IMG/VR virus record: IMGVR_UViG_3300037258_000514 | Location: 62,001-126,000 of that record | DNA: 64,000 bases | Direction: 5' to 3' (one strand) | Origin: a virus | Shown here: positions 1 to 8,026 of the stretch, piece by piece | How positions within the stretch are numbered: the first letter of the stretch is position 1 | Layout of the letters: every line of letters starts with the position of its first letter | The notes under the pieces: model-generated | Database searches by the model: none | What the model was told of the DNA's origin: nothing | What the model saw: the letters and a program-made list of their open reading frames with translations, nothing else | Made by a program: the position numbers and the translations under genes

Positions 1-537
1 TTGTAATATAGGAAATGTTCCTCTTGGAATCTTCGAACAGGCAAGTGAGATTGAATTTGAGGATAACAAAAATAAATCATCGCCTACAGGTTTAAAAGCA
101 ATCCCGTACAACCCAACAGAGACAGCATGAGCTTGACACGCTGATGCTGCAAGATCGAGTGCATCGCTAAGGCTTTTGCTAGGGATCCAAGGATATGATT
201 GATGATCAAGTGCAGGGATTTGATGATCACTAAATACAATATTCCATCGCCCTGTAGCTGCTCCGCATTGCCAGTTAATTCTATTCTCTTTTTCAATAAA
301 AGTAATTTCACTGTCACTAGGAAGTGAACGGGCTACTGCCAGTACAGCAACAGTATCCAATAACGTTGGTTTTGTTATACCTGTGTCATCACAAAGAATG
401 GCTGCTGTACCAAACTCACTAGTACAACGAATTTGTTCTTTATCAATCTCAATACTTCGAAATAGAGAAGTGATACTACTTGAGAATGAGATTTTTGATA
501 GGATATTTGTTATAGCAAGAAGTGCAGAAACTTTCAT
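1..537 (-). CDS. Probable DNA sliding clamp, 3' end outside window
   Basis: Open for 179 codons from an ATG preceded by GAGGAAA and running off the window edge, so the C-terminus is missing. It begins MKVSALLAITNILS. The arrangement of alternating hydrophobic strands and the segment VGLYGIAFKPVGDDLFLLSS resembles the domain 1/2 boundary of beta-clamp (DnaN) proteins, which tether the replicative polymerase to DNA. No catalytic motif is expected in a clamp, so the call rests on overall pattern only. It is the last gene seen of the leftmost minus-strand block. Confidence 0.4.
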   Translation of the reverse strand, partial: MKVSALLAITNILSKISFSSSITSLFRSIEIDKEQIRCTSEFGTAAILCDDTGITKPTLLDTVAVLAVARSLPSDSEITFIEKENRINWQCGAATGRWNIVFSDHQIPALDHQSYPWIPSKSLSDALDLAASACQAHAVSVGLYGIAFKPVGDDLFLLSSNSISLACSKIPRGTFPILQ

Positions 538-555
538 CTTTTCCTCTTCTTTACT

Positions 556-990
556 TCAATTTTTTAGATTCGGTTCCTCGCAGAGTAGTTTAGTTCTTTC
601 CAGCATGATAATTTTACCGAGATGATTTTCGCCCGCTCCGTTAACTGTCCCCCAGTAAGTATCTCCCCACCAATTGCCTTCTTCAAGCTGTTCATTGTCT
701 GTATCAAGTAGCAGTTGCCGTAGCGGATTTACAGAAAATTTCTGTGCAACAAGTTCTTGCATAATCTTGTTGCGCATTTCATTCCAACCATCACGCAATT
801 GGACAATTCTACCAAGGTGTTTAGCTTCTGATGCTTTACAGTGAAAAAACTTGGATCGCTCTTCCTTATTTCTACATTTGGCGGCTTGAAAGGCATTTTC
901 AACGGATGGATATCTATCGCCTTCGTAGTAGATAAAACAACTCCAGAAGTTTGAAAGAAATCTGTATTGTCCAACAAAGTTGTTAATCAT
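556..990 (-). CDS. NADAR (YbiA/DUF1768) family protein
   Basis: 144 aa. It starts MINNFVGQYRFLSNFW, the classic N-terminal signature of the family, followed by YPSVENAFQAAK and a C-terminal NWWGDTYWGTVNGAGENHLGKIIM block (residues about 106-129), all typical of YbiA/NADAR folds. Characterised relatives cleave N-glycosidic bonds in riboflavin intermediates or remove ADP-ribose from guanine in DNA. In phages, family members have been linked to countering ADP-ribosylating DarTG defence. The exact substrate here is inference. The start overlaps the upstream gene by 4 nt. Confidence 0.85.
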   Translation of the reverse strand: MINNFVGQYRFLSNFWSCFIYYEGDRYPSVENAFQAAKCRNKEERSKFFHCKASEAKHLGRIVQLRDGWNEMRNKIMQELVAQKFSVNPLRQLLLDTDNEQLEEGNWWGDTYWGTVNGAGENHLGKIIMLERTKLLCEEPNLKN

Positions 991-1382
991 ATAATTACTT
1001 GTCCTCCATTTGTTGGGGGAGGTAGCGTCATTGATTCTTCAACAGGCGTAAGGCGCTGCTTCTCGATAAGCTCAGCAATACACTCTCTGCCTGTTATTGT
1101 TACTTTTGTATAGAAGTTTTCAATCAGCTTTAAGCTAAGTTCGTTGATTACAGTTTTTTGCTCCCGCCCTGATTGAAGTATTTTTAAAGCATGTTCGCAG
1201 ATTTGATTAGTACAATCAGTAAACTCGGAAGTTTTATCCCCGTCAGCATGGAAGTGGGCATGACGTTCTTGAACGAGTGCAGCGAAGGCTGTGCGTAATT
1301 GGGTTTCTTCTTGCCTTTCATACAGTAGGTAAGATACAATTGTTTGTAATCTTGCTAACTGTACTTCCATCGTTGGACCCAT
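987..1382 (-). CDS. Hypothetical protein, helical
   Basis: 131 aa, starting at an ATG 4 nt after AGAGGGA. Mostly alpha-helical by composition, with a proline-rich tail (TLPPPTNGG). No family recognised. The stop overlaps the NADAR start (ATGA), so the two are probably translationally coupled. Confidence 0.6.
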   Translation of the reverse strand: MGPTMEVQLARLQTIVSYLLYERQEETQLRTAFAALVQERHAHFHADGDKTSEFTDCTNQICEHALKILQSGREQKTVINELSLKLIENFYTKVTITGRECIAELIEKQRLTPVEESMTLPPPTNGGQVII

Positions 1383-1477
1383 AAAATCCCTCTCATTAAT
1401 TTTCGTTATACTTTGATATACCGAAGCATCTAACTACTCGTTTAACGCTAAGCAAATCACGTTAACTAGCAGGTGTT

Positions 1478-1786
1478 TTAGGATTCTTTCTGTTTTGGCG
1501 GACTAATTACAATGTCGAGTTCGCGCGTGCTCTGCTGAAATCCTACAGGACCTCTTTCACGAGATTCGACAATCCATGCTATCTTTTCCATCTGAGTAAG
1601 TGATGTTGCTGTACGATTAGAATAATCAGAACATTCCGCAACAGCAAATTTCATAATTGCATCTAGAATACCGCATTTAATAACATGCTCTAGATTTGCT
1701 CCTTTTACAACAGTTGCTTGTGAGCAAGTTTCGCAAAGTGACTTCTCAATTCGCGGTGTCCCATTTTTAACTTTAATTACAATCAT
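1478..1786 (-). CDS. Hypothetical protein with CxxC
   Basis: 102 aa. It contains one LCETCSQA motif near residue 18 that could be half of a metal site. No family recognised. The start lies inside an ATGA overlap with the upstream 54-aa zinc-ribbon gene. The 90 bases between its stop and the next gene (1387-1477) hold no obvious gene. Confidence 0.6.
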   Translation of the reverse strand: MIVIKVKNGTPRIEKSLCETCSQATVVKGANLEHVIKCGILDAIMKFAVAECSDYSNRTATSLTQMEKIAWIVESRERGPVGFQQSTRELDIVISPPKQKES

Positions 1787-1947
1787 AGCGTTTTTACTTT
1801 TCTTGTCGGTGTTTTACATCTCATGCAGTGCATATCTTCTTTCCTACACTTGCCCTGTGAGAGAAGATAAAATCTTGCCTTACAAGACCCGCAGTAAATC
1901 TCGAAGATTTTTTCGCCTTTACTGTGCTTAGAAAGAAATTTGCTCAT
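1783..1947 (-). CDS. Small zinc-ribbon protein
   Basis: 54 aa (MSKFLSKHSKGEKIFEIYCG...). Two cysteine pairs, YCGSC and CMRC about 30 residues apart, make a minimal Com-like zinc ribbon. The start overlaps the stop of the DpdA-like gene (ATGA) and the stop overlaps the next start (ATGA), which supports translation. Confidence 0.65.
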   Translation of the reverse strand: MSKFLSKHSKGEKIFEIYCGSCKARFYLLSQGKCRKEDMHCMRCKTPTRKVKTL

Positions 1948-3005
1948 ATTACTGCTAATTCGGCTTTAAGAATACACTCTTGGATTTTGTCCCAGTAGCG
2001 CTTTAGTTTCGGATGGGTTTCGCAAAAACCTATAGGATCGTAAAGAAAGGGTACAAGTCGCTCATCCCAAAATGCTTTCGGTGCACCTTCAACGTAGAAA
2101 TAACTTACAAGAACGTTTTTTATTCCGAGGGCAGCAATTAGCGGTAGATTAAAATAGTAAGCAGAAGGACTAAGAACAAAGTAAACCTTACATGGTCCAT
2201 CCCGTTCAGTTCCGCCATCAGGAGAACGTTTATTTACTACAAGTGAAACTGGTTTCTTAAATCGTGTTACTGTTCTCGTTTTCTCCTGCAATTTAAGCAA
2301 ATCGCTTGCTACAAGATAACTACGAATCATTGCAGTTTCACTTGGCGTAGCCGCAACATTCATTGCAATTGTTGGATCAAGTCCCAGCGATCGAAACTCC
2401 TCTTCCCAAGACTGACGTTTTGGACCTGTATCGGATGAAGCAATGTAACTTGTATCACGCATCTTTGATGAACGAAATTGAATAGATTTGCCTTGAAGCT
2501 TTATTCGAGCAGCACGTCCAGCTTGGATCATCCACGTTGCTGAGTCAGCAGAGTAGAAAGGATAATTTAGAAGACTGTAAGGACTTGTATCGCCGAATGC
2601 GTGAAAGTTAGCTATAGGTCGTCCTTTACTATCTGTGCAGTAATGCCAACAAATATCGTAGAAATATCTACCTTCAACAGGTGATACAAGTGACGTTGCA
2701 GACAGTCCCACATAAGGGACAGCATCTAACATCTTTTCTAGCCAACTTAGTTTTTCTCTAGCATGGAATACAGGCATAGTAACTACACCTGCATCTCTCA
2801 TTTTAAGAAAATTTGTCCAGCCTGCTGCTGCTGCTACATCCGGTCCCTCAGGATTGATAACGTCAAGATTAACGCTATGTGTGATATACTTCTCGTTTTT
2901 TAGCAAGAAAGCAATATAAGCGTCTAGATCCACAGCTTTACCTTGTGTCCATGCGCTATAAGCGCCGCTATCAACTACGAGTTCGATTGCGAGTTTTTCA
3001 GGCAT
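1944..3005 (-). CDS. dpdA: DpdA-like DNA deazaguanine transglycosylase (TGT superfamily)
   Basis: 353 aa. The N-terminal VVDSGAYSAWTQG (residues about 10-22) is the DSGA[YF] signature of archaeosine/queuine transglycosylase-like phage proteins. It is followed by NLDVI, MPVFHARE and YVGLSATSLVS, matching the TIM-barrel strand pattern. Characterised phage DpdA proteins swap guanine in DNA for preQ0 or related bases, protecting against restriction. QueC and FolE, which make preQ0, lie 4-5 kb away on the same strand, which supports this role. QueD and QueE were not found in the window. A tRNA-modifying TGT is the alternative. Confidence 0.7.
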   Translation of the reverse strand: MPEKLAIELVVDSGAYSAWTQGKAVDLDAYIAFLLKNEKYITHSVNLDVINPEGPDVAAAAGWTNFLKMRDAGVVTMPVFHAREKLSWLEKMLDAVPYVGLSATSLVSPVEGRYFYDICWHYCTDSKGRPIANFHAFGDTSPYSLLNYPFYSADSATWMIQAGRAARIKLQGKSIQFRSSKMRDTSYIASSDTGPKRQSWEEEFRSLGLDPTIAMNVAATPSETAMIRSYLVASDLLKLQEKTRTVTRFKKPVSLVVNKRSPDGGTERDGPCKVYFVLSPSAYYFNLPLIAALGIKNVLVSYFYVEGAPKAFWDERLVPFLYDPIGFCETHPKLKRYWDKIQECILKAELAVI

Positions 3006-3030
3006 GATGGGCAGAGTTTTTCCTTGCTTC

Positions 3031-3648
3031 CTACATCTCTACTAAACTGTCTTGGGCAACGCGCACAAGAAACGATCTGAACAACATTGCTGCAAGATTT
3101 GTTTGTGTAATGGGGCCAGTAAAATCAAGCCATGCAACATCGTAAAACGGACACAAAGAATTGTTAATGTATTTTTCAACAGATGTAGCAATGAATTTAT
3201 TGATTAAAGCAGTACTTACTGATCTGTTGTCGATGATTTTGATACCCTGCGCATCAGTAGGGATTCTGTCAAAAGCTCCTCTAAAAATTGCTTCATCCCT
3301 TTCGACGCAGTCAATAATAGTATCCGCTTTATCGGGAAGTTTCCCTTTAAACGATGAGCTATCGAGTAATCCTCTTTCCTGGAGAATAGTCTTTTCAAAG
3401 TACCATCCCATCCCCGGCATTGTTAACATACGAAGTTCTCCGGGCCATTTGCGCGATGTATATAAATTACTTAATCTCTTTCTACAAGATTCTTTTCTGG
3501 GTCGATGTTTACCAATCGTCTTTCTGGCATAGGCAATCCCAGGACCTTTACGTTTCTTCATAAAAACATCTGCAGCTATTTCTTCGATTGAAGCTGATGC
3601 TGGAGTATGATAAGTGTACCCGCGATTGGTTTTAATAATGAGTGTCAT
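3031..3648 (-). CDS. Hypothetical protein, possible Rossmann-like C-terminus
   Basis: 205 aa, basic N-terminal half (about residues 30-65). The C-terminal segment YDVAWLDFTGPITQTNL resembles a Rossmann or methyltransferase-like strand ending in acidic/glycine residues, but no SAM-binding GxGxG is visible. Function unknown. Confidence 0.5.
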   Translation of the reverse strand: MTLIIKTNRGYTYHTPASASIEEIAADVFMKKRKGPGIAYARKTIGKHRPRKESCRKRLSNLYTSRKWPGELRMLTMPGMGWYFEKTILQERGLLDSSSFKGKLPDKADTIIDCVERDEAIFRGAFDRIPTDAQGIKIIDNRSVSTALINKFIATSVEKYINNSLCPFYDVAWLDFTGPITQTNLAAMLFRSFLVRVAQDSLVEM

Positions 3649-3649
3649 G

Positions 3650-3826
3650 TCAGTTTAGTAAAAGAAGTGTAATTGTTACTAAGATAAAGATTGCAGTGAC
3701 ATCAAGGAAATAATTAGAACTTCGTTTTATTTCGCCTCGCTCTACAAGTACCAATCCAATAAGGAGAGAAAGACAGTATAACCCAAACGTGCAAGAAGTT
3801 GAATAGATTATACTGTCTGTTGTCAT
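3650..3826 (-). CDS. Small two-helix membrane protein
   Basis: 58 aa, MTTDSIIYSTSCTFG at the start. Two hydrophobic segments (about residues 12-27 and 41-57) separated by a charged turn (ERGEIKRSS) suggest a hairpin membrane protein. The start overlaps the upstream stop (ATGA). It lies in a run of four membrane or exported proteins (3650-5020). Confidence 0.6.
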   Translation of the reverse strand: MTTDSIIYSTSCTFGLYCLSLLIGLVLVERGEIKRSSNYFLDVTAIFILVTITLLLLN

Positions 3827-4119
3827 TTGTATGTTACTCCAAATACTGACACAATTGAAGCAATTGACCCTGAATGATCGACGATTGGCAGAATAACTTG
3901 CATTGCTTTTACGAACTTGTTATGCTGCTTGGGAGGGTTTGGAATTGTTACGTATTTTAACTTCTCCAGAATCTGCTTGTTCTGTTCAATAATTATCTGA
4001 TTTTGTGAGATGATAACAGCACTCATTTGCTGTTGAGTTAATTCCGGTTGTGCTGATTGTATCTGTTGTTGTCCGGGAAAGCTTAAACATAACAGCAATG
4101 CTACAGTAGCTAAAGTCAT
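3823..4119 (-). CDS. Hypothetical exported/membrane protein
   Basis: 98 aa. An N-terminal hydrophobic stretch (LATVALLLCLSFPG) looks like a signal peptide or anchor. A Gln-rich helical region follows (about 20-55) and a second hydrophobic stretch lies at the C-terminus (about 74-95). ATGA overlaps on both sides. Position in a membrane-protein cassette would fit a spanin or holin-accessory role, but nothing specific supports that. Confidence 0.5.
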   Translation of the reverse strand: MTLATVALLLCLSFPGQQQIQSAQPELTQQQMSAVIISQNQIIIEQNKQILEKLKYVTIPNPPKQHNKFVKAMQVILPIVDHSGSIASIVSVFGVTYK

Positions 4120-4643
4120 TTGTAATACTCGCCGGCTGCGTTTAGCTTAAAGGGACTCACAATTACTCGAGGTTCAACATACACAGGCTTGAGATCCGTT
4201 TTTGTTCCGCAGATTACCCATGTTCCTTCTGCTGTTGAAGGCATAAATAAAGCATTCGGTTCCGGCTGATCTTGCATTGATGAACTACTAAAGTTAGGAT
4301 GTAAGGGTCTGTGTGGATTTGTAAATTGAACTCCGTAGGGAAGACCGTAGCCAATAGAATCACATAGATGCCAAAGTCTACCATTTAGATCAGGAATATA
4401 TGTAAATGTTGCAATCTCCTGATCCCGGAGTTCGTAAAGTTTTCTTACAATCTTTCTCTCTGTAAAGTTTGTAATACCAGGCATACCAACTTGACGCTGC
4501 GCCTCGTTTGCTAAGGTTTCTTGCATATCATCTTGTTTTTTATCAGCATTAGTTCTTGTATCGCCGGAGCAATCGTCATCTGCCATAAATACAAGAGCGA
4601 TGAAGATTGTTGCCAATACAAGCGTAACTTTTCTAACGTTCAT
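4116..4643 (-). CDS. Hypothetical exported protein
   Basis: 175 aa. The N-terminal signal-like segment KVTLVLATIFIALVFMADDDC has a cysteine at about residue 25 that could be lipidated, although the site is not canonical. The mature part contains LYELRDQEIATFTY and GYGLPYGVQFTNPH. Similar GLPY/QFTNP-containing proteins of unknown function occur in phages and bacteria. Confidence 0.6.
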   Translation of the reverse strand: MNVRKVTLVLATIFIALVFMADDDCSGDTRTNADKKQDDMQETLANEAQRQVGMPGITNFTERKIVRKLYELRDQEIATFTYIPDLNGRLWHLCDSIGYGLPYGVQFTNPHRPLHPNFSSSSMQDQPEPNALFMPSTAEGTWVICGTKTDLKPVYVEPRVIVSPFKLNAAGEYYK

Positions 4644-5020
4644 AGTTGTGATCCTTTTAGGGACTGAACAAACATCTGAAGATCGGGAGGAAACTTTGAG
4701 TTATCGACAGTTGAAGCTTCGTCGATAATTAACTGTTTTAAAGCAGTTTTCTGTGGACCTTCTTCGGCAGTAGTGTATTGTGCTCTGAGTCGTGAAATGT
4801 ATGTAATCTTACCTTCTACGTAGCTTTGCGTGTTTTCAAAAACTTGACGCTTTGCATTCTCTTGCTTTGGCGCCCAGAACTTGTAAATAGCTAAGTCGCC
4901 TCCTGTCATCAGGAACCCGAGAACGTACATCAAAAACAAAAACGCAACTACAGCCAAGAAAATCTTTGGCATACTCCACCACGTGTTTCGTTGGACTTCA
5001 TTAAAGTTATCACGATACAT
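4640..5020 (-). CDS. Single-pass membrane protein
   Basis: 126 aa. Strong ribosome site (AAAGGAG, 8 nt). One transmembrane helix at about residues 18-40 (KIFLAVVAFLFLMYVLGFLM), then a helical domain with VFENTQSYVEGK, a segment seen in conserved hypothetical proteins of phages and proteobacteria. The stop overlaps the next start. Confidence 0.6.
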   Translation of the reverse strand: MYRDNFNEVQRNTWWSMPKIFLAVVAFLFLMYVLGFLMTGGDLAIYKFWAPKQENAKRQVFENTQSYVEGKITYISRLRAQYTTAEEGPQKTALKQLIIDEASTVDNSKFPPDLQMFVQSLKGSQL

Positions 5021-5055
5021 CGTTATGCTCCTTTTACTTGTTTCAGAATTTTTGG

Positions 5056-5499
5056 TTAGGCGTTTCCAGGACTTTTCTTTGCAGCGTCGCGAAGTTTTTG
5101 AACTATAGTTTTCTTCTTTACACTTTTTGTTACTGATACATCAAGGGGAGGCCAGCCTTCTGGATTACTAGGAACATACATCTCCTGAGCAATAATACAA
5201 CTTTCCTTATCTTGCTTTCCAATATATGTTACGTTCCTGTAGTAAACACGTCTAATGTCAGCTAACTTTCTGACTTGTTCGTAATCATCGTAGACATGAA
5301 AACCTGTCATATATTTTGTTCCATCAGATGCTGATATTTCTATTTCTTCTGCTTTAAGCCAAACATTAAAAGAAACCCCGCTCGATCCTGTTAGAGAGGA
5401 GCTTCTAAATTTTAAGTTGGTTTCACTACCATAAAACAGTTTCCATCCATCCATAACCAGAGTTGTCGGAGTCACTTTTCTTGCAGTTGCGAGACACAT
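5056..5499 (-). CDS. Conserved hypothetical protein
   Basis: 147 aa from the ATG at 5499, chosen because AAGGAG sits 5 nt upstream and overlaps the stop of the preceding gene. A longer in-frame start at 5562 has no such site. Begins MCLATARKVTPTTLVMDGWK. Contains HVYDDYEQVRK and IRRVYYRNVTYIG. Function unknown. Confidence 0.65.
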   Translation of the reverse strand: MCLATARKVTPTTLVMDGWKLFYGSETNLKFRSSSLTGSSGVSFNVWLKAEEIEISASDGTKYMTGFHVYDDYEQVRKLADIRRVYYRNVTYIGKQDKESCIIAQEMYVPSNPEGWPPLDVSVTKSVKKKTIVQKLRDAAKKSPGNA

Positions 5500-5509
5500 T
5501 ACTTTCTCC

Positions 5510-6121
5510 TTAGAAAGGCCACCTGTTAGCTTTGAGTAAGAAGTTTGCTTCATCTGTTTCAAGCATTAACTTCTGTGCAAGCATGTTGTCAGCTTCAGGA
5601 ACGGCAATAGTTGGGTGGATACAGTAGTAGCATTCTGTCTTTCCGTCTTTTGCTATTTTCTCAATATTTTTGCTCCAGCCTTTCTTAATACGATAATTTG
5701 CTGTGTCTGTATTAATCTCAATGTACCCAACCTTTAAATATTGTTCACGTTGAGCATCAGATAGACACATTAGAAGAAGTTCTTCCGCTTTTACTTCAGC
5801 AGCAGCAGCACGTTTTGTAGCAAGCGCGGCTTCCTGTACTTCACGTACAGCTTTTTCCTCAGGCGTCTCGTTTGCAGCGGCTGTAACAACGTATGCCCAC
5901 GATCCATTAATCGTATTTGGATTGTAATTGTAGTAAATGTTTGCAGCTGTTGTACTTGATCCGTAAATATCAGTATCTACACCCCAGTTTGAGATTGGAT
6001 TCATGTACATAGGAGTTACACTACTTGGATACGTAATCTGCGTTGTAGTAGCTGCATTTGAATATGCGTACGATTGATTTCCATATTGGTAGTACTGATC
6101 TCCGCAGGGCATAGAGGGCAT
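5510..6121 (-). CDS. Conserved hypothetical protein
   Basis: 203 aa, strong AGGAGG site. The N-terminal about 85 residues are Tyr/Asn/Thr-rich and low in complexity. After a helical Ala/Glu linker comes a conserved C-terminal domain with LLMCLSDAQREQYL, YRIKKGW and DNMLAQKLMLETDE. That C-terminal block recurs in hypothetical proteins of phages and bacteria. No known activity. Confidence 0.7.
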   Translation of the reverse strand: MPSMPCGDQYYQYGNQSYAYSNAATTTQITYPSSVTPMYMNPISNWGVDTDIYGSSTTAANIYYNYNPNTINGSWAYVVTAAANETPEEKAVREVQEAALATKRAAAAEVKAEELLLMCLSDAQREQYLKVGYIEINTDTANYRIKKGWSKNIEKIAKDGKTECYYCIHPTIAVPEADNMLAQKLMLETDEANFLLKANRWPF

Positions 6122-6122
6122 A

Positions 6123-6377
6123 CTAACCTCCTACCATTTGAGGTTGCATGATGATTCGCTCTGCTGAAGCATCAAACTTATCAATTACAGATCCGCGTTG
6201 ACCTTTGCCGTCTGTTTTATAGGCTAGATAACCCCTTGCTTTAAACTCAGCAAAGACTTTTGCTGCTTCTGTAACTTCAGTATCGTCGTTTGAATTCCAC
6301 ATAATTCGCTTGTCACCTTCTTCGTTCAGGCAGCAAAGCATTCCACCACTTTTACTTACTTCAAGTGTGCTCTCCAT
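6123..6377 (-). CDS. Conserved hypothetical protein
   Basis: 84 aa, GAGGAG site upstream. Contains GDKRIMWNS, KARGYLAYKTDGKGQRG and the C-terminal RIIMQPQMVGG, a pattern familiar from small conserved phage proteins. It overlaps the upstream gene by one base. Function unknown. Confidence 0.7.
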   Translation of the reverse strand: MESTLEVSKSGGMLCCLNEEGDKRIMWNSNDDTEVTEAAKVFAEFKARGYLAYKTDGKGQRGSVIDKFDASAERIIMQPQMVGG

Positions 6378-6595
6378 TACTTTATCTCCTCGCGAATGAT
6401 TTCTACTTCGAGTTTAAATACGTCAGCGTTTGCTTCAAATTCATTCGGAACAGGCGCGTCTGTCCTAACAAAAACTTTTTCACCTATGCTTGAAGTTGTT
6501 GATACACGATCCCAATACTCCTGTCCAGCAGTTGTAAAGAGTTCGCCCGGTTTAAGATCTTTACCTTTACACGTTGTAACTTTATACTTGAGCAT
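6377..6595 (-). CDS. Conserved hypothetical protein
   Basis: 72 aa, rich in beta strand (KPGELFTTAGQEYWDRV, GEKVFVRTDAPVP). Probably a small beta-barrel domain. It is coupled to its neighbours by overlaps of 1 and 14 nt. Function unknown. Confidence 0.6.
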   Translation of the reverse strand: MLKYKVTTCKGKDLKPGELFTTAGQEYWDRVSTTSSIGEKVFVRTDAPVPNEFEANADVFKLEVEIIREEIK

Positions 6596-6806
6596 CTAAA
6601 CCTTGTTTAAATCCTTGTTGGAAGGCATCGTTTAGTTGCTCTGCCAGTTCTTCTGCAGCGACTAATCCTTCTTCCCCTTCGTATAAAACACTTAATGCTA
6701 TTCCATTAAGCCCCACGATTGCCCAAGTTTGTCCTTCACTACACTTTGAACATGCAGGACGTTCTTCTTCAACATGATAAGGATCTTCCATTCTATCTCC
6801 CGACAA
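6582..6806 (-). CDS. Hypothetical protein with CxxC
   Basis: 74 aa, ACSKCSEG near residue 19, followed by a helical tail. It overlaps folE by 14 nt and the next gene by 14 nt. Function unknown. Confidence 0.5.
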   Translation of the reverse strand: MSGDRMEDPYHVEEERPACSKCSEGQTWAIVGLNGIALSVLYEGEEGLVAAEELAEQLNDAFQQGFKQGLDAQV

Positions 6807-7413
6807 GTCGTAAAAATTCGTCTCTAACTTCAGGCTTTGTTAACATCTCACCGCGCAGTGCAGATGTGGTAGCTTCCGTTTCTGATTGATTAACACCGCG
6901 ACTCATCATGCAAGAATGGCGCGCTTTTACCACTACGCCAATACCAATAGGGTGACAGTACTCTTGAATAAAATCGGCAATGTTATTCGTTAAGCGTTCT
7001 TGAACTTGAAGTTTTTTACTAAACATATTTACAACACGAACAAGTTTAGAAAGACCCAAGATTTTGCGTTCAGGAATGTAAGCAATACTTACATTTCCCG
7101 AGAACTCGGCAAGGTGATGTTCGCAATGACTAGTAAACCTAATCTTTTGTACCGCAATCATCTGGTTATAGTTCTCAGCACCGTCATCAAACTGTCCATT
7201 GATAATGGATTGCATTTGCTCAGCTACGTATGTTGTACTGTATCCAGCCCCCCATTCTTTGCGCCAAGCGTTTAAAACACGCTCAGGTGTTTTTATCAAC
7301 CCCGGACGATCAGGATCATCACCAATGTAGCGAATAAGCGTGCGAATTGCCGCGATAACTTCCTGATGACTAGGCGGAGGGGCCGGCCACGATTGGTTCT
7401 CCGGTTTTTTCAT
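6793..7413 (-). CDS. folE: GTP cyclohydrolase I
   Basis: 206 aa from the ATG at 7413. A TTG at 7425 is also in frame but lies only 1 nt after AAGGAG. FolE converts GTP to dihydroneopterin triphosphate, the first step of both folate and 7-deazaguanine (preQ0) synthesis. Visible signatures are RPGLIKTPERV, the zinc and active-site FTSHCEHHLAEFSG, IPERKILGLSKLVRVVN, RLTNNIADFI and HSCMMSRGVNQ. Length is normal. Proximity to queC and a DpdA-like gene points to DNA base modification rather than folate. Confidence 0.95.
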   Translation of the reverse strand: MKKPENQSWPAPPPSHQEVIAAIRTLIRYIGDDPDRPGLIKTPERVLNAWRKEWGAGYSTTYVAEQMQSIINGQFDDGAENYNQMIAVQKIRFTSHCEHHLAEFSGNVSIAYIPERKILGLSKLVRVVNMFSKKLQVQERLTNNIADFIQEYCHPIGIGVVVKARHSCMMSRGVNQSETEATTSALRGEMLTKPEVRDEFLRLVGR

Positions 7414-8026
7414 ACCAGAATCCAAGCTCCTTTACTACGGCAATAGTACGCCTGATATCACCAGCATTAACAGCAACAATATCTAGCTTTGTATCGGGAA
7501 AACCATTCTCAACCAAACTTTGATGAATTTGTTTTGTAGTCCAATCGGGGTGAAGAATAACAGCTTTCCTGATTGCATTGAGAATACCACTGTTCTTACT
7601 TCTTTTTTCTGCCGTACCTTTTAACTCGCCTATCTGTTCTACTTTTTTAACCGGCGGAAGTGCCGTGTCTGTTTTAGTTTTTGGTGTGTTTGCTTGGTTT
7701 GGTTTCGATGATTGAATTCTGCCTGACGCGCTCGAATTAACTGTAAGGCCAGCAGTAGCCACATCAGCAGCATCACTAGGTGCATTTCCATGTATACTCA
7801 CAAAGCCTTCAGGTAAAGGCAGTAGTTGTGATCCGTTAATTGAACGAACACATAGATTATACCAATCACTAGCGGCTGTAGAAAGAGCTTTCCATTGCTC
7901 AAGTGGGCACTTAGATATACACGTAGCCAGTGATAGAATATAAGCTTGATCTCCCTGAAATGGCGTTTGATCTGTACCACCATTTCCATTCTTAGTAGTA
8001 GCTAAAATTTCTTCGAATACTGTCAT
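7370..8026 (-). CDS. Hypothetical protein, possible C-terminal HTH
   Basis: 218 aa. Helical N-terminus, low-complexity Ser/Thr/Pro/Lys linker (about 90-145), then a compact C-terminal helical region (ILNAIRKAVILHPDWTTKQ, IHQSLVENGFP) that could be a winged helix. It sits between queC and folE and overlaps both. Function unknown. Confidence 0.55.
   Translation of the reverse strand: MTVFEEILATTKNGNGGTDQTPFQGDQAYILSLATCISKCPLEQWKALSTAASDWYNLCVRSINGSQLLPLPEGFVSIHGNAPSDAADVATAGLTVNSSASGRIQSSKPNQANTPKTKTDTALPPVKKVEQIGELKGTAEKRSKNSGILNAIRKAVILHPDWTTKQIHQSLVENGFPDTKLDIVAVNAGDIRRTIAVVKELGFWYEKTGEPIVAGPSA

Noticed and set aside
6996-7279. Plus-strand frame opposite folE
   Set aside because: Antisense to a well-conserved enzyme; no ribosome site.
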